Source: JBDTVS01 sp040007095
GTDB taxonomy: Bacteria > Acidobacteriota > Vicinamibacteria > Vicinamibacterales > CAVVIG01
Direction: 5' to 3'
DNA length: 36,399 nt
Assembly (NCBI GenBank): GCA_040007095.1
Contig: JBDTVS010000066.1
Location: forward strand, 1-36,399
A model generated the notes under the pieces. It did no database searches. It had not been told where the DNA came from and saw only the letters and a list, made by a program, of their open reading frames with translations. Shown here one piece after another: positions 28,640 to 36,112 of this stretch (its first letter is position 1; every line of letters begins with the position of its first letter). A program made the position numbers and the translations under genes.

Positions 28640-28849
28640 TCAGTTCTCGATCCACCCTTCGCTTTTGAGTGCGAGGGCTCTGAGCTCAAAGAGTTGGATG
28701 TCTCTCTCGACGCGGTGCCAATCCTGACGGCGTACCAGGCGCAGCACTGACGAATCTTCCTCTTCGCGCACCTCCCAGCCTTCGAGGTGGTTTGTCACGA
28801 CGAACCTATGTACGCGTCCATGGTTGGTGAAGTGGCGTTCGAGTGACAT
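28640..28849 (-). CDS. Small conserved-looking protein, 69 residues
   Basis: The ATG at 28849 has an excellent AAGGGAGGT site 5 nt upstream, which decides the start over an in-frame ATG 22 codons earlier. The protein is short, charged and Trp-containing (HRFVVTNHLEGWEVREEEDS, VLRLVRRQDWHRVERDIQLF), ending in EGWIEN. Its fold looks like a small beta-beta-alpha unit; no signal peptide or membrane helix. I do not recognise a family. It is the only clearly intact gene between 26.7 and 30.9 kb, suggesting it is still under selection. Confidence 0.7.
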   Translation of the reverse strand: MSLERHFTNHGRVHRFVVTNHLEGWEVREEEDSSVLRLVRRQDWHRVERDIQLFELRALALKSEGWIEN

Positions 28850-28916
28850 GGTCGACCTCCCTTGCGGTCCTCCAGTGTAACGGCGGTGCATCGTCGAAGA
28901 AAGCGTCAACCGCATC

Positions 28917-28932
28917 GTTACGTCGATGTTAC
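28917..28932 (+). promoter_or_regulatory. GTTAC direct repeat pair, copy 1
   Basis: GTTACGTCGATGTTAC: two GTTAC units exactly 11 bp apart, 68 bp upstream of the 69-residue gene's start. The same GTTACGTCG..GTTAC core recurs 148 bp away. The pattern suits an OmpR/PhoB-type regulator. Confidence 0.45.
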
Positions 28933-29064
28933 ATGCGCAACTTCACGACGGCTGCTGCGCGCCGACACGGTAGATGCCAGAGGGAAGAAACAATGGGGGA
29001 TTAGCCCGAGACACGCGCTCCAGGTTTGCACACGATCTGTGGAAAACCCTGTCGATAACTTCAC

Positions 29065-29080
29065 GTTACGTCGCCGTTAC
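29065..29080 (+). promoter_or_regulatory. GTTAC direct repeat pair, copy 2
   Basis: GTTACGTCGCCGTTAC: same core and same 11-bp period as copy 1, differing only at the two bases before the second unit. Confidence 0.45.
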
Positions 29081-29229
29081 TCGTGGCTTAGCGAGCGTTT
29101 TAGCGGATTGCACAAGATGCGGGCGTTGGAGGTGTCCAGCATCATGTTGCCCGTATGAAGTCTTTTGGCGTACAAGATCGGCGCCGGCAGCGGCACGAGA
29201 CACACTGCTGACGAGAACGCTCTGAGCGG

Positions 29230-29678
29230 CCAAGTCGACGGTTGGCTGTTTCCCCTGGTGTGCGTTCGTCGCTGCCGCCGACCGCCGTGACGTGTAATCC
29301 CCGATTGAGGAGACTGGCCCTGAAGGACCAGCCGGCCAGGTCCGATGACGAGTCGCCATTCACCACTTCGACGCCATGCACCGTTGAAAGCGTTTCTGGA
29401 TCCAGGTCGTTCCATCCGCACCCCATGCACCGCTCATCGTCGGGACGGTTGGGTGATTGATGGAAATGGAGGCGCCGTCGGAGGCCGGTCCTCTCAACAC
29501 GTCCGCAACACGTGCGCGGCCAAGACGGAAGTCGTGGAACTGCCGTTCGCCGATTGCGTTGGCATGGCCGCGGTAGGTCGTGATCTCGCGACCGTGGAGC
29601 AAGAGCAAGTCTTCGTAGTAGGGCTGCAGCCGGTCGACATCAAGCCAGTGTGGTCGTTCATCGTACGTTCATAGAGAA
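29230..29678 (-). pseudogene. Second CehA/McbA PHP hydrolase, decayed
   Basis: Reading down the minus strand: HWLDVDRLQPYYEDLLLLHG, then REITTYRGHANAIGERQFHD and SISINHP in one frame. After a frameshift near 29420 come CGWNDLDPETLSTVHGVEV and LHVTAVGGSDERTPGE. These are the same landmarks, in the same order, as the intact protein at 25194. The N-terminal domain and the metal-binding DLHVH segment are gone; the upstream edge abuts a TonB barrel fragment at about 29678. Opposite orientation to the intact copy argues against simple tandem duplication. Confidence 0.8.
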
Positions 29679-30495
29679 ACTTGACGGGGCCGCATCGATC
29701 AATCACGACGCGAGCTACAACGCATGGCTCCCGTCGCTCGACGCGCATCTGCTCGTGCAACCGTATTGGTCGATGTACGGCCAATATGGCAAGGGTCAGA
29801 ACATTCCGCCCTCGAGCGTGTTCGATGTGAAGAACGCCCAGGTGGGCACGCTGCCGAAGCCGATCCTGACCGATACCTACCAGGTGGGATCGGTCTGGAA
29901 AGCCCGCCGCGCGACGCTCGATGTGGACTTCTACCACATCAGATACGAGAGCGATTACTCATCGACGTTCGATAACGTGACCGGGGACACGCTCTACTTT
30001 CTCAACGGGGCCTCGATCACGAAAGGCGTCGAGGTCGAGAGCACGATCCTGCTCGGCGGCGGCCTGGCGGTCTACTTAAACGGCACCAAAGGCTCGGCCA
30101 AGTACATTGACTCGGATCTGTGGGTGCAGAATGCGCCGAGCGACACTGAAACGCTGGGCCTCACCTATAACCGTGGCAGCTGGAACATCGGCTTCTTCAG
30201 CAAACGGGTCGGGGCGATGTACAACGACAATACCAGCATCCATCAGGCCATCCCGATCGATCCGTTCGATATCACCAACCTGTTTCTCAACTACACGCTG
30301 CGTGAATCGTCGAGGTTGTCGCAATCGCGCATCCGACTGGCCGTCAACAACCTGACCGACAGCCACGCCATCACGGCGGTGAGCCCGGCGTCGGCAAAAT
30401 CGAACGCCGCGTCGCCCGACGACATCCTGACCCTGATGGCCGGCCGCAGCGTGTCGGTGGCCTTCACCGTCGGCGTCAGCGCGAAACAGCCGTGA
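29679..30495 (+). pseudogene. TonB-dependent receptor, C-terminal barrel fragment
   Basis: About 270 residues of outer-membrane barrel: YNAWLPSLDAHLLVQPYWSM, YGQYGKGQNIPPSSVFDVKN, LPKPILTDTYQVGSVWKARR, FLNGASITKGVEVEST, LFLNYTLRES, RIRLAVNNLTDSHAITAVSP, ending in strands VSVAFTVGVS. This is the last third of a siderophore-type receptor, followed by a proper stop. No plug or start is present, and the 5' side adjoins the broken PHP gene. It is unrelated in detail to the Oar-type stub at 10126. Confidence 0.8.
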
Positions 30496-30597
30496 GATGA
30501 TGTCCAGGATTCACGCCGTTGGAATGCTGGTCGTGTCGGCCTGGCTGCAGTAGAGGCGCCGACGATGGAGGCCCCTGTTGATCGGGACACCCAAGAA

Positions 30598-30807
30598 ATG
30601 CTCAGGAATTAGCAATTCGCCACCCACAGGCTCACAGGGTTGTCACGGACCACGATCTGGGAGCAGGAAAAGGCGGGCAAGTTTCCCAGGCACATTCAAC
30701 TCTCGCCAAGGGCGGTCGGTTGGTGTGAGTCCCACATCGCCGCCTGGTTGGCGGCGCTTGCCAATGGACCGGTCGAGGAACCGGAACGGCGTCCGAACGT
30801 CCGCTAA
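30598..30807 (+). pseudogene. AlpA-type excisionase/regulator with an early TAG
   Basis: AlpA proteins are small winged-helix regulators of integrase genes and can act as excisionase-like factors. From the ATG at 30598 the frame reads MLRN, a TAG at codon 5 (30610-30612), then HRLTGLSRTTIWEQEKAGKF, PRHIQLSPRAVGWCESHIAA and WLAAL. This is the complete AlpA domain to a TAA at 30807. Only the TAG spoils it. No downstream in-frame start is convincing. It ends 84 bp before the tRNA-Thr repeat, the usual neighbourhood of such genes. Confidence 0.7.
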
Positions 30808-30891
30808 CGTCGCCGAACACCGTCAATTGGCTGCACTTAGCCGGTACTGCAGACGAACAAAAAACAAAATATAGCTTATTTGTTAGGATTT

Positions 30892-30936
30892 TGGAGCCGG
30901 CGACCCGACTTGAACGGGTGACCTGCTGATTACGAA
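30892..30936 (-). repeat. tRNA-Thr(CGU) 3'-end fragment, left attachment-site repeat
   Basis: On the minus strand the copy runs from the anticodon loop TTCGTAA (anticodon CGT) through the 3' anticodon strand TCAGC, variable loop, T-arm ACCCG-TTCAAGT-CGGGT, acceptor strand CGCCGGC, discriminator T and encoded CCA. The bases before the loop (GCTCC) cannot pair with TCAGC, and no D-arm or 5' acceptor strand precedes it, so it is not a functional tRNA. This half-tRNA is the typical footprint of a tyrosine integrase crossing over in the anticodon loop. Confidence 0.85.
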
Positions 30937-31311
30937 GGAGCAGCTTGCTTGACGCGACGCCCTTTCGTATCAACGACTTACGGCGGATACCCAGACTCGA
31001 GAGTTTTCTAGGAGGCCTCAGTTTTGCGCCAGTTTTCTCTGGTGCCCCTGAGGGGGTCCCAATACTTTTCCCAATACACATCGCCCGGGCGCGTCGCCAT
31101 CGCGCGGGACATCCGGCGTTCGCGAGTTCCTGAACAGTCGGGCCGCACAAGAGGGAACCGGCGTGTCGACGCCTGTAAGATTCGCACGTCGGCCTTGCCT
31201 CGTCGTGGGTGAGCGGAACGTCATGGATTGCACGCGACGCGATGTCCGCGACAAGGCTCGACGCAACACGCCGCGGACGTCCGCGTGCTGCTCTGGACGC
31301 TATCGACCTGA
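30937..31311. other. Left end of island, gene-free, with short clustered repeats
   Basis: No gene is supported. AGTTTT occurs three times (31002, 31020, 31031) and TCCCAATAC twice in direct orientation 12 bp apart (31057 and 31069), 65-140 bp inside the left repeat. Such clusters could be integrase arm-type sites, but this is not shown. Confidence 0.4.
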
Positions 31312-31665
31312 TTATTGGGCCAGCACTAGGGAGACGGCGCCATGGTCCTTGCGAGTGGGGCGGACCGTAATTTCAACGACTTGGCCGAGTGCGGTCAGGA
31401 AATCCATTAGGCGCTCAACGGAGAAGCTGCCCGCGCGGTTCCGCACGAGCAACGACACGTGCGGCTGCTTGATACCCAAGAGCGTCCCGGCGCTCGCTTG
31501 TGTCAAGTGGCGTTCTTTGAGGATGCGGTAGATCTCGAGCGTCAGTCGGGCCTTCAGCAGCTCCCGCTCAGGATTCGGGAGACCCAGATCCGCGAACACG
31601 TTGCCGGAACTTGCCTCGAACTCGATGCCGGAGTGTCGTCTCTTCGCCGATGTTCTCTTGGCCAT
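31312..31665 (-). CDS. HigA-type XRE-family antitoxin/regulator
   Basis: A 117-residue DNA-binding protein of the HigA2/HTH_37 kind. The entry FADLGLPNPERELLKARL is characteristic. The helix-turn-helix follows at about 53-75 (LTQASAGTLLGIKQPHVSLL), then the C-terminal SFSVERLMDFLTALGQVVEI. It begins 1 bp after the stop of a HigB/RelE remnant, the classic toxin-first order of higBA loci. With the toxin broken, it is an orphan antitoxin that may still repress its own promoter or neutralise related toxins. Confidence 0.85.
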   Translation of the reverse strand: MAKRTSAKRRHSGIEFEASSGNVFADLGLPNPERELLKARLTLEIYRILKERHLTQASAGTLLGIKQPHVSLLVRNRAGSFSVERLMDFLTALGQVVEITVRPTRKDHGAVSLVLAQ

Positions 31666-31666
31666 G

Positions 31667-31800
31667 TCAACGACGCCTCGCCGTTTCCAAGCGTTCAGCG
31701 TCCGCCAAGCGCTGTCGGATCAGGGCCAACTCCCTTTGCGGGCGTGGTAACAACATGTGTGGACTTCTTCTGGAAAGCGTGCGGCATGTGCACGGCCAGG
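31667..31800 (-). pseudogene. HigB/RelE-family toxin, 3' remnant with frameshift
   Basis: These toxins are ribosome-dependent mRNA nucleases. The minus strand reads PHAFQKKSTHVVTTPAKG, matching the family core LHAFQKKS...TP..E. One base too many in a GGG run then shifts the frame. In the other frame LALIRQRLADAERLE reaches the TGA at 31667, as in normal HigB C-termini. Upstream of the AV.MPHAF segment the homology fades, so the 5' half appears lost as well. Confidence 0.65.
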
Positions 31801-31883
31801 CGGCGCCGAGTGCACACATCCTCCGATGGGTATCGGCGTCGTGTCGCAGGCTCAGGCAACAAAGCAGAATGGGGCAGATGGAC

Positions 31884-32114
31884 TCACCGAGCCGTCATCT
31901 CGCGCGCGTGGGTGATCTCGCGGCTGGTCACGGGTCGGACGCCAGAGGCCTCAACCGTCGCCACCGCGGCGGTGCACCCGTCGAGGGTAGTGAACTCTAT
32001 TTCGAAAGCCTTGCCGTCGTCGTAGACGTGGACCACCGTCCCTACGTCGCCGGTCTCCAAGCGCTCTTTGGGCAGCGAAGCAGTCAGGACGACCCGTTCA
32101 TGTTCTCTGATCAT
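31884..32114 (-). CDS. DUF4926 protein
   Basis: A 76-residue protein with the family pattern REHERVVLTASLPKERLETG, DVGTVVHVYDDGKAFEIEF, VATVEASGVRPV. This describes a small SH3-like beta barrel. Its ATG overlaps the TGA of the DUF6883 gene upstream (4 bp), so the two are translationally coupled. The biochemical role of DUF4926 is not known to me. Gene pairing and size suggest an antitoxin or immunity-like partner, but this is inference. Confidence 0.85.
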   Translation of the reverse strand: MIREHERVVLTASLPKERLETGDVGTVVHVYDDGKAFEIEFTTLDGCTAAVATVEASGVRPVTSREITHAREMTAR

Positions 32115-32464
32115 GACAAACGCTCTCTACCTGGATAGGCTGTCACCAATCGAGGTGCGTCAACACCTCGATCGATGATCCAGACCGTGCGCACCATCTG
32201 CTGGCGCCCCTTCTCAGTTTGCGACGATACTCTGCCATCAACAACATATTTCTCGCCGTGAATAGAATCGACCGTCTCCACGACTTCCCCGGTCTGAGCG
32301 ACGATGCGAAGTGCGCTGACCAGCAGCTCAGCATTCTCCCTGATGAAGCCGAGCGACTTGAAAAATTGCGCCTTGCCGCCATTGTCTGGATGTGCGGCGT
32401 TCAGGAGGTACTCGAGCACTTTGTGTCGCTCGACGAGGGCGAGGTGCGCGTTGCGAAGTCGCAC
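32111..32464 (-). CDS. DUF6883 protein
   Basis: A 117-residue protein from a GTG at 32464: LVERHKVLEYLLNAAHPDNG, GKAQFFKSLGF, then VVETVDSIHGEKYVVDGRVS and RTVWIIDRGVDAPRLVTAYP. The alternating charged alpha/beta pattern and the closing WIIDxG...L.TAYP strand fit the DUF6883 family, which resembles small RNase-like toxin folds. I infer a possible effector role from this and from coupling to DUF4926. The gene is divergent from the primase-helicase gene with 107 bp between starts, so the intervening DNA likely holds both promoters. Confidence 0.8.
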   Translation of the reverse strand: MRLRNAHLALVERHKVLEYLLNAAHPDNGGKAQFFKSLGFIRENAELLVSALRIVAQTGEVVETVDSIHGEKYVVDGRVSSQTEKGRQQMVRTVWIIDRGVDAPRLVTAYPGRERLS

Positions 32465-32571
32465 GGCCGACTATTATGTCGCGGAGCTCATCGTAGATCA
32501 CGTGGGACGACCGCTGTGGATGACTTTGCGTCTGGGCCATCAGACGACTTCGCACCGCTGAGGTCATCGGA

Positions 32572-35436
32572 GTGGCACCGGTGGAATTGACGACAGGCCT
32601 CGTCAGCCAGACGTCGTCGTCAGGGGCCAAGATCGCGTTGTTCCGATCGCTGTTCCGCGGTCGCGAGGACATATACCCGCGTCGTTTCCACAGCCGGAAG
32701 ACAGGCAAGTCGGGGTACGCACCCGCGTGCGCGAACGAGTGGGTGCGTGGCATCTGCGAGAAGCCGCGTATCAAGTGCGCCGAATGTCCCCATCGTCGGT
32801 TCCTTCCGGTGACCGACGACGTCATTCGCTGGCATCTGTCCGGCCAGGACGCTGAGGGTCAGCCGTTCGTGGCTGGCGTGTATCCGCTGCTCCTGGACGA
32901 GACCTGCTTTGTCTTGGCCGTCGACTTCGATAAGACCGGCTGGCGCGAGGATGCTGGAGCCTTTCTCGACGCATGCCGCCGCCTGGATCTTCCAACCGCC
33001 CTCGAACGGTCACGTTCCGGACGAGGGGCGCATGTCTGGTTCTTCTTCGAGGATGCCATTCCAGCCGCGCTGGCGCGAAGGCTGGGCTCGCACGTCCTGA
33101 CCGAGACGATGGAAGGTCGGCCCGACATCGGCCTGGATTCGTACGACCGTCTCTTTCCCAATCAGGACACGATGCCGCAGGGAGGCTTCGGGAACCTGAT
33201 CGCCTTGCCGCTGCAGAAGGGCCCGCGGAGACAGGGCAACAGCGTCTTCCTCGATGACGACTTCGTCCCCTGGCCAGACCAGTGGGCGTATCTCGCGAGC
33301 GCGCGCAGGATAGGCCGAGCCCAGGTTGAACGGATCGTCCAGGACGCCGAACGCCATGGTCGCATCCTCGGTGTGCGCTTGCCGCCGCAAGACGACGGAG
33401 AAGAGGAGCCGTGGGCGGCGCCGCCGTCGCGGCACCGAAAGGAGCCGCCGATCGTTGGCGAGCTCTCTCAGACGTTGGAGGTGGTTCTCGGTAATCAGAT
33501 CTACGTCCCGAAGGACGGATTGCATCCGGGTCTCCGAAACCGGCTCCTTCGGGTGGCGGCATTTCAGAATCCGGAGTTCTACAGAGCCCAGGCGATGCGA
33601 TTGTCCACATACGCCAAGCCGCGCGTCATCGCGTGTGCCGAGGATCACCCGGATCACATCGGTCTGCCGCGAGGATGCCTCGACGAGGTTCAGCGACTGC
33701 TACGCGACCTGAGCGTTGGCATGACCATTCGCGACGAGCGCCACGCGGGCCGCCCTCTCGCGACGACCTTTCAAGGCGAGCTGCGGCGCGAGCAGAAGGC
33801 GGCGGCAGACGCGATGCTGGCGCACGACACCGGCGTCTTGGCCGCCACCACGGCCTTTGGCAAGACGGTGGTCGCGGCCTGGCTGATTGCAGAGCGCCGC
33901 GTCAGCACCCTCGTGCTCGTGCATCGGCGTCAATTGCTCGACCAGTGGATCGAGCGGCTGTCAGCGTTCCTCGGTATGCCGGCGAAGTCGATCGGTCGAA
34001 TCGGCGGCGGGCGAAGCCGACCGACCGGGCTGCTCGACGTCGCCATCATTCAGAGTCTCGTCAGGAAAGGGGTCGTTGACGATCGCGTGGGCGACTACGG
34101 CCAGGTGATCATCGACGAATGTCATCACCTGTCGGCGCACAGCTTCGAGCAAGTGGCGCGCCAAGCCAAAGCGCGATTCGTCATAGGACTGTCGGCCACC
34201 GTTGCGCGCAAGGACGGCCATCACCCCATCATCTTCATGCAGTGCGGGCCGGTTCGCCATCGAGTCAACGCGAGAGCCCAAGCGGCGGCCCGCCCGTTTG
34301 AGCACTTCGTGCTTGTACAGGCTACGGCATTCCAGCCGATCGGAATTGCTGGCCCTGACAAACGAGTGGAGTTCCAGGCTCTCTACCAGGAACTGGTCGA
34401 CGACGAGATGCGTAACCATCGCATCTGCGACGACGTCATCGAGTCGGTGCGGATAGGGCGCTCGCCGCTCGTGCTCACGGAGCGGAACGATCACCTCGAC
34501 CGTCTCGAGCAGGGGCTTGCAGCAGGTGTCCGTCACCTCGTCGTGTTGCGGGCGGGAATGGGCAAGAAGCAGCGGCAGGCCGTGGCCGATCGACTCGCCG
34601 CCATCCCGCGAGACGAAGCACGCGCCATCCTGGCGACTGGCAAGTACGTCGGCGAGGGATTCGACGATCCGCGTCTGGACACGTTGTTCTTGACGCTTCC
34701 GGTTTCGTGGCGAGGAACGATCGCCCAGTACGCCGGCCGGCTGCACCGCCTGTACGACGGCAAACGCGAGGTGCGTGTGTACGACTACGCGGACCTCAAC
34801 GTGGCGATGCTGGCGCGAATGTTTGACCGGCGCTGCCGCGGCTATGAAGCCATTGGGTACACGATTCTGCTGCCGGCCAGCGCCATACCTGGATGGCCCG
34901 CAGACGTCGTCCTGCCCTCGGATCCGGTGTGGAAGCGCGACTACTCCGGCAGCGTGCGCAGGCTGGTACGGGACGGTGTGGATACGCCGCTCGCAAGCCT
35001 GTTCGTCCATGTGGCTCGGATGGTGCCGCCAGATGCTGACGGCGCCGACCGAGCGCGCAGTGCGACCGAGGCGTTTCTCTACCGACGACTGGAGACCCTC
35101 CCTGAGACCAAGGGGCGTTTCCGCATCAACGTGGCGCTGCCGATTGCGTTTGATGGTTTCGGACAACTGGAAGTGGATCTCCACTGTGCGGATGCGCGCG
35201 TCGCAGTGGAGTTGGACGGTGCCCAACATCTTGCGGATCCGGTCGCGTACCGTCGCGACCGTCGCAAAGATCAGTTGCTGCAGGAGAGCGGCTATCTGGT
35301 GCTGCGCTTCCTCGCCGAAGACGTGGGGAAGGAACTGGACCTCTTACTCGATACGATTTTGCGAGCGCTCAGTCACCGCCGACCGGCCGGTCCGACGACC
35401 GAGCCTCTCCAGATCGTACGGCGAGGCCGGATGTGA
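32572..35436 (+). CDS. TOTE-type primase / SF2 helicase / DUF559-like nuclease fusion
   Basis: A 954-residue protein; the GTG at 32572 is preceded by GAGG at suitable distance. Residues about 20-250 are an archaeo-eukaryotic-type primase of the TOTE conflict-system group: a Cys cluster (C53, C62, C69, C72) likely binding zinc, catalytic VDFD (D118, D120), SRSGRGAHVWFFF (H154), GLDSYDR and GGFGNLIALPLQ. Residues about 395-760 are an SF2 helicase: Walker A TTAFGKT (K431), DECH box (515-518), SAT (541-543) and motif VI QYAGRLHRLYDG. Residues about 840-935 resemble a DUF559/Vsr-like PD-(D/E)xK nuclease: LEVDL (D869), VAVELDG (E880), RDRRKDQLL, GYLVLRF. All motifs look intact. TOTE systems are predicted conflict or defence modules; the nuclease fusion would let priming, unwinding and cutting occur on one polypeptide. 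Confidence 0.9.
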   Translation: MAPVELTTGLVSQTSSSGAKIALFRSLFRGREDIYPRRFHSRKTGKSGYAPACANEWVRGICEKPRIKCAECPHRRFLPVTDDVIRWHLSGQDAEGQPFVAGVYPLLLDETCFVLAVDFDKTGWREDAGAFLDACRRLDLPTALERSRSGRGAHVWFFFEDAIPAALARRLGSHVLTETMEGRPDIGLDSYDRLFPNQDTMPQGGFGNLIALPLQKGPRRQGNSVFLDDDFVPWPDQWAYLASARRIGRAQVERIVQDAERHGRILGVRLPPQDDGEEEPWAAPPSRHRKEPPIVGELSQTLEVVLGNQIYVPKDGLHPGLRNRLLRVAAFQNPEFYRAQAMRLSTYAKPRVIACAEDHPDHIGLPRGCLDEVQRLLRDLSVGMTIRDERHAGRPLATTFQGELRREQKAAADAMLAHDTGVLAATTAFGKTVVAAWLIAERRVSTLVLVHRRQLLDQWIERLSAFLGMPAKSIGRIGGGRSRPTGLLDVAIIQSLVRKGVVDDRVGDYGQVIIDECHHLSAHSFEQVARQAKARFVIGLSATVARKDGHHPIIFMQCGPVRHRVNARAQAAARPFEHFVLVQATAFQPIGIAGPDKRVEFQALYQELVDDEMRNHRICDDVIESVRIGRSPLVLTERNDHLDRLEQGLAAGVRHLVVLRAGMGKKQRQAVADRLAAIPRDEARAILATGKYVGEGFDDPRLDTLFLTLPVSWRGTIAQYAGRLHRLYDGKREVRVYDYADLNVAMLARMFDRRCRGYEAIGYTILLPASAIPGWPADVVLPSDPVWKRDYSGSVRRLVRDGVDTPLASLFVHVARMVPPDADGADRARSATEAFLYRRLETLPETKGRFRINVALPIAFDGFGQLEVDLHCADARVAVELDGAQHLADPVAYRRDRRKDQLLQESGYLVLRFLAEDVGKELDLLLDTILRALSHRRPAGPTTEPLQIVRRGRM

Positions 35437-36112
35437 GATTGGCCATTGTCGCGCTAATCTCCCCGTCCCGCCTGCGCCTTCTCTCGCTCCGCGCCTGTCC
35501 GCGGGAGAGCGACGTAAGCTGGGCCGACGGCCGAAGTCCCCAGCACCGTCTCCTCCGTACTCCAGTCGAGACTCGAGCCGGCGGCATCCCAAGACCTTGG
35601 CGGAAGACCGCGCTATCGATGAGGGATCGTGTGAGGGTGGCGGACACGAGATCACTGCAGGATGGTCGAGCGATGCGCATTACACCCATCATGATCAGTC
35701 CGTCCACGCCATCGTGATCGGAGCGAACCGACGCTGAGCTGCGGGATAGGTTACCGTGTTCGTCCTCCAAGTGTGAATCGCTCAGTTCAGGGTTACGTTT
35801 CTGTTTCTGGTTCTCTTTCTCCTTTTAAATCCCGATGAGGCGGTGGGCGGTGTGCGAAACCGCGTCCGCGCGGTTTTGCAAAGACCTGTGGGCGACAAGA
35901 AAGCTACGACGCCAGCCGGCCGACCTGCTGATAAATCATCAACTGCTCATGCTGACGGTCGCTGAATCTTCGCGAAATCTCGGCACATTCTGGCCAGCCG
36001 GCGCCACGAGAAACCGCATGGTCCCCAGACAAGTCCCAATGCACCTGCTGACCGCAGTCCCCATACTTATGGAACGGCAGTCTCGAACTATCTGAAAGGG
36101 AAGGATTCAGTG
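35437..36112. other. Right end of island, gene-free
   Basis: No coding region can be supported in these 676 bp. Open frames exist but lack domains. A weak 8-bp stem overlaps the stop of the primase-helicase gene (35435-35442 with 35454-35461) and may be a terminator lacking a T run. A stronger hairpin is listed at 35854-35879. An integrase would be expected at one end of such an island, but none is here. Confidence 0.5.
35854..35879. other. Perfect tetraloop hairpin
   Basis: GCGAAACCGCG and CGCGGTTTTGC form an 11-bp stem (one G-T wobble) closed by TCCG. No T run follows. It could be a terminator, a transcript-processing site or a protein-binding palindrome near the right attachment repeat. 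Confidence 0.5.

Larger units (their letters stand above)
28850..29229. other. Gene-free stretch carrying two 11-bp repeat pairs
   Basis: No gene can be supported. The region holds the ribosome-binding site of the small minus-strand gene and the two GTTAC repeat pairs listed separately. The left part of the decayed PHP hydrolase may extend into 29142-29229, but I cannot align it. Confidence 0.5.

Noticed and set aside
30885..31000. A functional tRNA-Thr gene
   Set aside because: Only the 3' half is present; the anticodon stem cannot form and there is no D-arm or 5' acceptor strand.
30632..31150. An integrase fragment on the minus strand across the left repeat
   Set aside because: No R-H-R-Y motifs or family similarity could be found; the frame simply translates the half-tRNA.
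33961..35229. A 422-codon minus-strand frame opposite the primase-helicase gene
   Set aside because: Antisense shadow; the plus strand holds intact helicase motifs throughout.
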